Assembly (NCBI GenBank): GCA_030621805.1
Contig: JAUXGY010000012.1
Coordinates: 1 to 14,755 of the forward strand
Reading direction: 5' to 3'
Length of the DNA: 14,755 nt
From: Kiritimatiellales bacterium
GTDB lineage: Bacteria > Verrucomicrobiota > Kiritimatiellia > Kiritimatiellales > Pontiellaceae
The translations under genes were made by a program, and so were the position numbers. Each line of letters starts with the position of its first letter. The stretch's first letter is position 1. Below are positions 1 through 6,427 of this stretch, piece by piece. Below the pieces are notes generated by a model. It ran no database searches, had not been told where the DNA came from, and saw nothing but the letters and a program-made list of their open reading frames with translations.

Positions 1-33
1 TCTACCCACAATCGCCCGCACAAAAAAATTACG

Positions 34-110
34 AACCACGGAATACACTGAATACACGGAAAAACAAACTGAGTTACTTTGCTTCCGTGTATTCAGTGTA
101 TTCCGTGGTT
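34..110. repeat. Perfect 28-bp inverted repeat (palindromic hairpin)
   Basis: Positions 34-61 are the exact reverse complement of 83-110, separated by a 21-nt loop. Each arm itself holds a near-tandem repeat of GAATACAC (GAATACACT followed by GAATACACG). The arms are A/T-richer than the neighbouring genes and no coding frame runs through them. A perfect stem of this length suggests a recent mobile palindrome (REP- or MITE-like) or a repeat kept intact by gene conversion. No run of T follows either arm, so an intrinsic terminator is less likely. Its family is not identified. Confidence 0.9.
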
Positions 111-239
111 AAATGCCACTGTTCTTCCTTGCACCGCCCGTCGGGCTGTGGCGTTATTTCCCGCTCGTATGAATTCACCCTAGCCACAATTCAAAATCCA
201 CTATTCTGCGGCACCACCGGTTCGGGAAAGACCCCTTAG
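111..239. other. Intergenic region downstream of the ABC-F gene
   Basis: This stretch of 129 nt lies between the palindrome and the stop codon of the ABC-F gene. I see no open frame with coding character, no tRNA-like fold and no convincing stem followed by a T-run. Short G/C-rich self-complementary words occur, such as CCGCCCGTCGGGC, but the loop is too small for a credible terminator. Confidence 0.5.
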
Positions 240-1841
240 CTACTTGCCCTTCTTTCGGCTCTTCTTCATGGCTTCGTAATCGTCGAGCGTGCCGGGGTAG
301 TCGACAATGCCGTCTTCCGTAATTTCAAAAATTCGAGTGGCTAGCGTGGCGATAAAGCGGTGGTCGTGCGAAACAAAGAGCATGGTATTTTTAAAGAGCG
401 AAAGGGCGAAGTTAAGCGCTTCGATCGATTCGAGGTCGAGGTGATTCGTGGGTTCATCAAGAACCAACACATTGCCGCCCTCCATCGTCATCTTGGAAAG
501 GATCAGACGGGCCTTTTCGCCGCCGCTGAGAACGCCCGTTTTTTTCAGTGCATCGTCGCCCCGAAAAAGCATTCGCCCCATGAACGAGCGCAGTTCAACT
601 TCGGTGGTTCCACTTTCGGAAAACCGCCCAAGCCAGTCGAGCGCCCGGGCATTCGGATCGAGAAGGTCGGATGTATCCTGCGGAAAAAGCCCCATCTGAA
701 CGGTCTCGCCAAACTTAACTTGCCCGGTAGTGCTTTCCAGCTGGCCGCACAGAATGTTGAGCAAGGACGTTTTTCCAATTCCGTTTTTACCAATGATGGC
801 CACGCGCTCTTCCGGCCCGATGGTACAGGAAAAATCGCCGAACAGTTGTTCATCGTACGTCTTTGAAATTGCCTTGGCCTCAATCACTCGGTCGCCCAAA
901 CGGGTTTTTGGATTAAAGCGAATAAACGGGGAGACCCGGCTACTGGCCTTAAATTTTTTGATGTCCAGCTTATCGAGTGTCTTCTTGCGCGAAGTCGCCT
1001 GTTTTGCCTTCGAAGCGTTCGAGCTGAAACGCGAAATAAAGGCCTTCAATTCGTGGGCTTGTTTCTCCACTTTCCGATTCGCCTTTTCCTGCAACTCTCG
1101 CGCTTCAAGACTGGCGATGGTGAAGTCGTCATAGTTTCCCGGGAACATGCGGATTTCATGAAAATCCAAGTCGGCAATATGGGTGCAGACCTGGTTCAGA
1201 AAGAAACGGTCGTGTGAAATCGTGAGGACGGTTCCCGTGTAGCGCTTGAGCAATTCAACCAACCACTCGATTGACTCCATATCCAGATGGTTGGTCGGTT
1301 CGTCGAGCAACAAAATATCCGGTTGCCCGAAAAGAACCTGCGCCAGCAAAACACGCAACTTGAATCCGCCCTGAAGGACGGTCATTTTTTGATCAAACAG
1401 ATCCGTGGTAAAGCCCAGTCCAACCAGCAACGTTGCCGCTTCCGCCTCCATCGTATATCCGCCAGCCTCGCCAAACTCATCCTCAATATGGCCGCACCGA
1501 TCATTCTCTTCGTCCGTCAGTTCGTCTTTCGAATAGAGATCTTCACGCTCGCAATGGAGCTTCCACAACGCAGGATTTCCCGTATAGACCGTGTCGATAA
1601 TCCTATAGTCATCGAAGGCCGAGTGATCCTGCCGCAGGTAGCCTAGCGAGCACTCATTTCCAATGGCCACCTCGCCATCGCTTGGAGTGAGCTGCCCCGT
1701 CAGAATCTTCATGAAGGTGGATTTTCCGGAGCCATTAGCTCCGATCAGTCCGTAGCGATTACCCGGAACAAACTTAACCGAAACGTCCTCAAAAAGAGCC
1801 GTTTTTCCAAAACGCATAGTAATATTGGATGTTGAAATCAT
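240..1841 (-). CDS. ybiT: ABC-F family ATPase, YbiT-like
   Basis: This is a soluble protein with two ATP-binding cassettes and no membrane segment. ABC-F proteins act on the ribosome, and the YbiT subgroup is thought to influence translation rather than transport. Cassette 1 has Walker A GANGSGKS at residues 34-41, a non-standard signature LQGGF (156-160) and Walker B ILLLDEPTNHLD (176-187). An interdomain linker rich in charge runs from about 240 to 315 and includes the subgroup-typical block RFSSNASKAKQATSR. Cassette 2 has GKNGIGKT (351-358), LSGGE (438-442) and LVLDEPTNHLD (459-469). Length (533 aa) and sequence along its whole length resemble Escherichia coli YbiT (recalled, about 530 aa). 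The tail is basic (KKSRKKGK). The ATG at 1841 is preceded by GAGGG at 7 nt, a good ribosome binding site. It lies downstream of the phosphopantetheinyl transferase gene on the same strand, but a 143-nt gap suggests separate transcription. Confidence 0.93.
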   Translation of the reverse strand: MISTSNITMRFGKTALFEDVSVKFVPGNRYGLIGANGSGKSTFMKILTGQLTPSDGEVAIGNECSLGYLRQDHSAFDDYRIIDTVYTGNPALWKLHCEREDLYSKDELTDEENDRCGHIEDEFGEAGGYTMEAEAATLLVGLGFTTDLFDQKMTVLQGGFKLRVLLAQVLFGQPDILLLDEPTNHLDMESIEWLVELLKRYTGTVLTISHDRFFLNQVCTHIADLDFHEIRMFPGNYDDFTIASLEARELQEKANRKVEKQAHELKAFISRFSSNASKAKQATSRKKTLDKLDIKKFKASSRVSPFIRFNPKTRLGDRVIEAKAISKTYDEQLFGDFSCTIGPEERVAIIGKNGIGKTSLLNILCGQLESTTGQVKFGETVQMGLFPQDTSDLLDPNARALDWLGRFSESGTTEVELRSFMGRMLFRGDDALKKTGVLSGGEKARLILSKMTMEGGNVLVLDEPTNHLDLESIEALNFALSLFKNTMLFVSHDHRFIATLATRIFEITEDGIVDYPGTLDDYEAMKKSRKKGK

Positions 1842-1984
1842 CTAAAAACCCTCAAAACAAATCTATAATAAGCACGGCACTCGGCCATGCGTTTAACCTC
1901 AAAAAAGGAGGCCGGTTTAAAATCCGGAAACCCATGCCGCACCGCGATTCGGTTTTCCACGGCGGGCAAGATGCCTCTTCTATA
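1842..1984. other. Intergenic region with small hairpins (weak cobalamin-riboswitch resemblance)
   Basis: This gap separates two minus-strand genes. The plus strand reads AAAAAAGGAGGCCGGTTTAA at 1901-1920, then AATCCGG and CCATGCCGCACC, which loosely recalls the conserved core of cobalamin riboswitches. A small hairpin GGCA-AGA-TGCC lies at 1965-1975. Several core bases do not match, and no plus-strand gene follows within 1.3 kb, so a working riboswitch is not supported. On the minus strand the region would be the leader of the ABC-F gene. A decayed dispersed repeat is an equally good reading. Confidence 0.3.
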
Positions 1985-2698
1985 TTAAAACTCCCACTTC
2001 AATCCTCCAAAATCATAACATGGCACATGGAGCAATTCCTTGTCTGTCACGACGGCAGAAGCATATTTTGAGCCTGCTTCCAACCGATGAAAAAACCAGC
2101 CCTCCCTCTCCCCAACCTCCGGGAGCGCCCCGTCAACAATCGGAACCGAGAAGCTTCCAAGCTCCGAGAAAAGTGTCGAACCACAGGCTTTTACATAGGC
2201 TTCCTTACGTGCCCAGAAATGGAAAAACATCGAGGGCGGGTCTTCTGAATTTTCGATGATCGTAATTTCCTCCGGCGCAAAATAGCGCGAAGCAATCGAC
2301 TGGATATCCGCCGTCTGTTTAATCTTTTCAACATCCACGCCAATATTCCGATTACGCCCGAAGGCCAACACAACCCAGTCGCCAGAATGGGACAAATTAA
2401 AGTCCACCCACGAACTGGCCACGTGCGGTTTTCCATTTTCCGAATAATTAAATTCGATTTCGGCGGCGGGAGTTCCAGTATAACCGGAAAATAGGATACG
2501 AAGCGCGCCGCGCGCGGCGATGGAGGATTGGCGGTCGGTATCGCGATGAAACCGTGCGGCTCTTTCCTGCTCCTGAGAGGAAAGCACGGCGTGTAGCGCA
2601 TCGAGCCGATCCTGTATATCAGGCACATGCACACCCCAAATATGAATCGAATCGGCGTTCAATTCGGGAAGCTTTCGAATGTCATCGATAATTTCCAT
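1985..2698 (-). CDS. 4'-phosphopantetheinyl transferase, Sfp/Gsp type
   Basis: The predicted enzyme moves the 4'-phosphopantetheine arm from coenzyme A to a serine of acyl- or peptidyl-carrier proteins and so activates them. Diagnostic motifs are present and in order: NLSHS at 101-105, GVDVE at 120-124 (Mg-binding D122 and E124), and FWARKEAYVKA at 161-171 (W162, E166, K170), matching the family pattern WxxKEAxxK. The length of 237 residues is typical of the Sfp-type (two pseudo-repeat) subfamily, as opposed to the roughly 120-residue AcpS type. The ATG at 2698 has AGGGG-like purines about 8 nt upstream. The gene starts 15 nt after the stop of the unrecognised upstream gene, so the two are probably co-transcribed. 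No polyketide or peptide synthetase cluster is visible nearby, so it may serve a fatty-acid carrier protein or a pathway elsewhere. Confidence 0.92.
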   Translation of the reverse strand: MEIIDDIRKLPELNADSIHIWGVHVPDIQDRLDALHAVLSSQEQERAARFHRDTDRQSSIAARGALRILFSGYTGTPAAEIEFNYSENGKPHVASSWVDFNLSHSGDWVVLAFGRNRNIGVDVEKIKQTADIQSIASRYFAPEEITIIENSEDPPSMFFHFWARKEAYVKACGSTLFSELGSFSVPIVDGALPEVGEREGWFFHRLEAGSKYASAVVTDKELLHVPCYDFGGLKWEF

Positions 2699-2713
2699 GA
2701 AAGGTGCCCCTGC

Positions 2714-3226
2714 TTAACCCCGGTCTTCAACCAATTTTTCGAGTAGGCGGTCGAGGTGGCGCTTAAGCTTGACGGGCGGTTTGTCCTGAAGCACAAAGCG
2801 CTCATCGTCTCCAACACGCACATAGGTGCGCCAACCGTTGGCCTCGCGCCACGGCATGATTACATTATCGATGGCCGTTTCGGCGGCATCCGGCGCCAGC
2901 CCTAGCTGTCCACAAACCAACAAGCAACGGTCGCGATCCACGTTGCCACGTTGTACCGCTTCGTAGGCATAGTATTCCGGCGACTGCGCATCGATTTCAT
3001 TTTTGACATTGAAATAGGGATTTTTCGGCGGTGGCATTCCGGCGGGTTTCATATTTTCGTGGCCATACTTGTAGAAACCGCGCATCAATGAAATCGCCCG
3101 ATCCACGACCTCCTCATGCTTCACAAGCTCTACCGGATCAACACCGGACCGAACTGCAATTTCTGCATAGCCATCCACACCATCGACGATGGCCTTCAGT
3201 ACCCGATCTGCTCCTAAGGAATTCAT
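2714..3226 (-). CDS. Hypothetical protein, 170 aa
   Basis: I do not recognise this protein. It is soluble, with no signal peptide or membrane segment. The N-terminal part (residues 7-50) looks helical. A Pro-rich linker follows (MPPPKNPYF, 64-72), then a second helical stretch containing CLLVCGQLGLAPDAAETAID (101-120), and a charged C-terminal helix (KLKRHLDRLLEKLVED). Codon use resembles that of its neighbours, and the frame is open over its full length opposite no other plausible gene, which supports real coding. The ATG at 3226 is the first in the frame; the ribosome binding site is weak. It lies 15 nt upstream of the phosphopantetheinyl transferase gene, which suggests an operon and possibly a shared pathway. 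It is divergent from the DUF2851 gene. Confidence 0.75.
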   Translation of the reverse strand: MNSLGADRVLKAIVDGVDGYAEIAVRSGVDPVELVKHEEVVDRAISLMRGFYKYGHENMKPAGMPPPKNPYFNVKNEIDAQSPEYYAYEAVQRGNVDRDRCLLVCGQLGLAPDAAETAIDNVIMPWREANGWRTYVRVGDDERFVLQDKPPVKLKRHLDRLLEKLVEDRG

Positions 3227-3341
3227 AAGCCCGTGATACTACCTGCTCCCATTTCCCGCGCAACCGAAAACAATCAGCAGAGACGGTTTCCTGAACCTTT
3301 AATCTGTTGCGGATTTCCTAAGTTTTATTTATTCTGTGTTA
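3227..3341. promoter_or_regulatory. Divergent intergenic region with candidate plus-strand promoter
   Basis: About 115 nt separate two divergent genes and must hold both promoters. On the plus strand TTGCGG (3307-3312) and TATTCT (3330-3335) are spaced by exactly 17 nt. They match sigma-70 consensus at 3 of 6 and 4 of 6 positions. Transcription from there would begin at about the first ATG of the DUF2851 gene, so either that gene is nearly leaderless or it starts at the later ATG at 3366. I see no clear box for the minus-strand gene. Confidence 0.3.
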
Positions 3342-4697
3342 ATGAATTCTATTTTATTCCAAAACATGGAAGCCTGTTTCCCTCGCTCGGCCCGCTACCG
3401 CTCCGGAGGCACCGAGGCTTCGATTCACGAAAGTGCGGCTCCTTTTCGGCACTTCCCCTACCGAGAAAGGCATATCCAATGCCTCTGGGCAAATCCCCGA
3501 CTACGGCCAGCCGAGCTGAAAACCTCCATGGGGGAGCCCATTTCAATCGAGTCTCCGGGCGACTGGAATCTTGAAGCCGGCCCCGACTTTCTTAATGCCG
3601 TGCTACTCGTCGGGAAGGAGCAGCGACGCATTTCCGGTGATCTCGAAATCCACATCCATCCCGCTGGCTGGAAACAACATGGCCATGCCGACGATCCCCG
3701 CTACACCAACGTTCGCTTCCATGTGGTCTATTTCCAAGGACCCGAAATCCCCGGCCTCGTCCAAATCCCCTTGCAGGAAACGCTTGCCGCCGACCCCCGC
3801 TTTTCATTCGAGAACATTGACATCACCGCCTATCCCTATTCCATCCCGGACGGCGATTTCCCCCTACACGGAATGCACCCCGACCAAAAAACAGACTGGC
3901 TGGAAAGCGCGGGCGAAGAACGGCTGCGTCTCAAGGCCGAACGCTTTGCCTTTGCGATGCAAAGTAAGGACCCCGACCAACTGCTTTGGGAAGAACTACT
4001 CGCTGCGCTTGGCTATAAAAACAACAAAGCCCCTTTCCGAAAGCTCGCCACCATTCTACCACTCGCACGATTGAGGATGTTTGCACAGACCCCCGGAAAC
4101 GCCTACGCCCTCCTGCTGGGTCTCTCCGGTTTATTACCCGACAACCCCGACCCTGCATGGGATGATGCAACCCGGAAATTTATCCGTTCCATCTGGGATT
4201 TTTGGTGGAGACAAAGCGAAGAGCTGAAGGAGCCGAGTTTGAATCAATCCGACTGGATACTCGCGGGTATCCGCCCCGCCAACCATCCTGTGCGCCGCCT
4301 CATGGCCGCCGCGCACTATGCCTTCCAAATCCCGGAACTCGCCCGGCATGAAAAGCGGCTGGCCCAATTTCCCGTTAACCACTGGAACACCCATATGAGT
4401 TGGAAGAGCGAATGCAAATCGACAGCACTGGTCGGGACAGCGCGAGCCAATGCCATCGTCACCAACATCCTCGTGCCCTGGCGCGCTGCCACCGGCGACT
4501 CCCGGCTCGACCTGAAGAAACTACCTCCCGAACCAAGCAACAGCATTATCCGCCAGACCGCCCACACCCTTTTTGGCCCCGACCACACCTCGAAGGTCTA
4601 TACATCGGCTCTCGCCCGCCAAGGTCTCATCCAGATTTTCCACGACTATTTGATTCCTCATCGGCTCGATGAGTTGAGGGAAGGAGTAGGTTTGTAA
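3342..4697 (+). CDS. DUF2851 family protein
   Basis: The function of this family is unknown. The recognisable part is the N-terminal half. Counting from the ATG at 3342, SPGDWNLEAGPDFLNA is at about 71-86 and GDLEIHIHPAGWKQHGH at about 99-115, followed by YTNVRFHVVY. The clustered His, Asp and Glu residues look like a metal or nucleic-acid active site, and I recall restriction-endonuclease-like folds being proposed for such proteins, but that is inference. The rest is largely helical. An in-frame GTG at 3336 and an ATG at 3366 are alternative starts; none has a good ribosome binding site. The last residues (LREGVGL) and the stop lie at the edge of an inverted repeat shared with the end of dsbD, so the C-terminus may have been altered by the repeat. 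No Cys pair is seen at the C-terminus. Confidence 0.88.
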   Translation: MNSILFQNMEACFPRSARYRSGGTEASIHESAAPFRHFPYRERHIQCLWANPRLRPAELKTSMGEPISIESPGDWNLEAGPDFLNAVLLVGKEQRRISGDLEIHIHPAGWKQHGHADDPRYTNVRFHVVYFQGPEIPGLVQIPLQETLAADPRFSFENIDITAYPYSIPDGDFPLHGMHPDQKTDWLESAGEERLRLKAERFAFAMQSKDPDQLLWEELLAALGYKNNKAPFRKLATILPLARLRMFAQTPGNAYALLLGLSGLLPDNPDPAWDDATRKFIRSIWDFWWRQSEELKEPSLNQSDWILAGIRPANHPVRRLMAAAHYAFQIPELARHEKRLAQFPVNHWNTHMSWKSECKSTALVGTARANAIVTNILVPWRAATGDSRLDLKKLPPEPSNSIIRQTAHTLFGPDHTSKVYTSALARQGLIQIFHDYLIPHRLDELREGVGL

Positions 4698-4755
4698 TCT
4701 CGCCTTTTAGATGGAAACCATTTTGAACAGACCGTCTAAAGACGGAACTACAAAC
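4690..4755. repeat. Imperfect inverted repeat spanning both convergent stop codons
   Basis: GTTTGTA at 4690-4696 on the plus strand is mirrored by TACAAAC at 4749-4755. Inside these, CTTTTAGATGG (4704-4714) is mirrored by CCGTCTAAAG (4732-4741), and the right arm holds a smaller palindrome CCGTCTAAAGACGG (4732-4745). The two arms thus read alike on opposite strands, as in a REP doublet. The TAA of the DUF2851 gene and the TAG of dsbD both fall within the outer GTTTGTA words. It may act as a bidirectional terminator, although T-runs are poor. It resembles a dispersed repeat, of a different family from the one in cca. Confidence 0.65.
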
Positions 4756-6352
4756 TCTTAGGCGCGAGGACAACGAAGGTCGGAAGGCCTTGTACGCCGA
4801 AGTGATCCATCACGGCCTTAATCTCGGGATCGACCGGATCCTCCGCAATGTATTTGATGAAGGTATAATTCTCCAACCGAGCCTTGACCACTTCGTCCTT
4901 GAAGGTGGTTTTATCCATGGCTTTGCAGTTCTTGCACCAGCTCGCCCAAAAGTCGATGAACACCGGTTTTCCTTCGGTCCGAGCCTGCGCCAGCGCCTCG
5001 GCCAGACCGTCGTTGGTTGAACCGTTAATAACCACGTGACCCACCACCTCGCCTTGTTCGGTGATGTTGACCGGGCGGAAGGCGCGGTAGCTTAGGTTTC
5101 CGTAGTAGAAGACAAAGAAGATGATGCCCACGCCAAACGCATATTTGACATATTCCATCCATTTTCCCGGCTTGGGGAGGAAAGAGAGTCCCGCGCCGGC
5201 AAACGGCCACGGCAAGGCCATTCCCAAGCCCAGAACAAAGGGAAGAGCCAACCCCGCCACGGCATTGGCTTCGTAGACGTTCGTCGCCAAGGCCAGCACG
5301 GCAATCACCACCGGCGCAACGCAAGCACCGGCCAAGAGCGCGGCAACGGAACCCATCGAAAATGCCACCAAAAAACTACCCTGTTTCCGCTGCCCACCAC
5401 CCAGCTTGGATTGAAAGCGGGAGAAATCGATGTGAAAGACATCGAACATGGCCAACGCCAATACGATAAAGATGATGGCGATCACAAGGTTAAACCATGG
5501 ATTGGATTGGATGGTTCCGAATTGCGAACCGGTCAACACAACCGCGACACCCAGCAAACCATAGGCGAATGCAATTCCAAAGCCGTACGTTGCGCCGAGG
5601 GCAAAGCCGCGCCCCTTTGAACCCGCCTGCGCACCCGCACCGATAATGGCCAGATTGATCGGGATCATCGGAAGAACGCACGGAGTCAGGTTGAGGGCCA
5701 AGCCACCCAGAAGAATAAAAATAATCGTCCATATCAGACCGGATTCCCGAACGAAAGCCACCGGATCGGTCAGGAACAAACGAAACCCGCTAATATCGCT
5801 GTCGCTTCCTCCCGTCTCCGCCCGATCAAGGAAGCGAAGGAATGACCCGGCTTTCTGATCACCGACTTCGGTTCCCAGCACCTGAAAATTCTCGAGTTCG
5901 GTTTTCCAATCCGCCAGTACAACGGCCTCGGATTCTTCAACTACGGAAACTTTTTCGGCGGATTCCAGTTCCACCACCTTGTTTTGGGGGATAAAACAGA
6001 CTTCGTCGTTGCAGCCCCAGTATTGCACGTGGAAAGCACCCGCCCCGCCATCCAGCGGTTTCCATGAATAGATGGCCTTGAACGGTTGGTCGAAGACCGG
6101 CTTGGGTTTCCCGGTATTCGGATCAAGAATCGATGCCGTCTCCGGCAACTCAACCGGTTTTTGCTCATTGCCAAGTGCGTCGGTCACCTTCAGGTGATCG
6201 GCATAGAGATAGTGCTTGGCCGGAACACTGACCTCAAGGCGAACCACATCGCCATCCAGCACCGCTTTAACCCCGAACGGATCGCCCATTTGGGCAAACC
6301 CGGACACCGCAAATAAACCTAGAACAATCACCAGCGAGAAAATCTTTTTCAT
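4748..6352 (-). CDS. dsbD: Thiol:disulfide interchange protein DsbD, C-terminally shortened
   Basis: DsbD passes electrons from cytoplasmic thioredoxin across the inner membrane to periplasmic disulfide isomerases and cytochrome c maturation. Residues 1-21 are a signal peptide (MKKIFSLVIVLGLFAVSGFA). The N-terminal periplasmic domain has the redox pair C114 and C119 in YWGCNDEVCF. The membrane core spans about 205-420, with the pair C225 (TPCVLP) and C344 (GACVAP). The C-terminal thioredoxin-like domain has WASWCKNC (C473, C476) and the cis-proline P524 in GLPT. The protein stops at residue 534, only 9 residues after GLPT; E. coli DsbD continues for over 30 more, so the last strand and helix of the thioredoxin fold are missing. 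The stop lies in an inverted repeat. The start chosen is the ATG at 6352, with AAAGGG upstream and a signal peptide; a longer reading from 6475 would run into cca. Confidence 0.93.
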   Translation of the reverse strand: MKKIFSLVIVLGLFAVSGFAQMGDPFGVKAVLDGDVVRLEVSVPAKHYLYADHLKVTDALGNEQKPVELPETASILDPNTGKPKPVFDQPFKAIYSWKPLDGGAGAFHVQYWGCNDEVCFIPQNKVVELESAEKVSVVEESEAVVLADWKTELENFQVLGTEVGDQKAGSFLRFLDRAETGGSDSDISGFRLFLTDPVAFVRESGLIWTIIFILLGGLALNLTPCVLPMIPINLAIIGAGAQAGSKGRGFALGATYGFGIAFAYGLLGVAVVLTGSQFGTIQSNPWFNLVIAIIFIVLALAMFDVFHIDFSRFQSKLGGGQRKQGSFLVAFSMGSVAALLAGACVAPVVIAVLALATNVYEANAVAGLALPFVLGLGMALPWPFAGAGLSFLPKPGKWMEYVKYAFGVGIIFFVFYYGNLSYRAFRPVNITEQGEVVGHVVINGSTNDGLAEALAQARTEGKPVFIDFWASWCKNCKAMDKTTFKDEVVKARLENYTFIKYIAEDPVDPEIKAVMDHFGVQGLPTFVVLAPKSL

Positions 6353-6394
6353 GGTTCGGACCCTTTCTTTGTGCTTATTTGACGCAACGACTGC

Positions 6395-6400
6395 ATTATA
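6395..6400 (-). promoter_or_regulatory. Candidate -10 box for dsbD
   Basis: On the minus strand this reads TATAAT, a perfect sigma-70 -10 hexamer, 43 nt upstream of the dsbD ATG in the 75-nt divergent gap. The hexamer 17 nt further upstream (TGTTTC, 6418-6423) is a poor -35 box and lies against the cca start region. Initiation from here would give a leader of about 35 nt. Confidence 0.4.
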
Positions 6401-6427
6401 GTTCACACGCAAGGCCGGAAACATACT

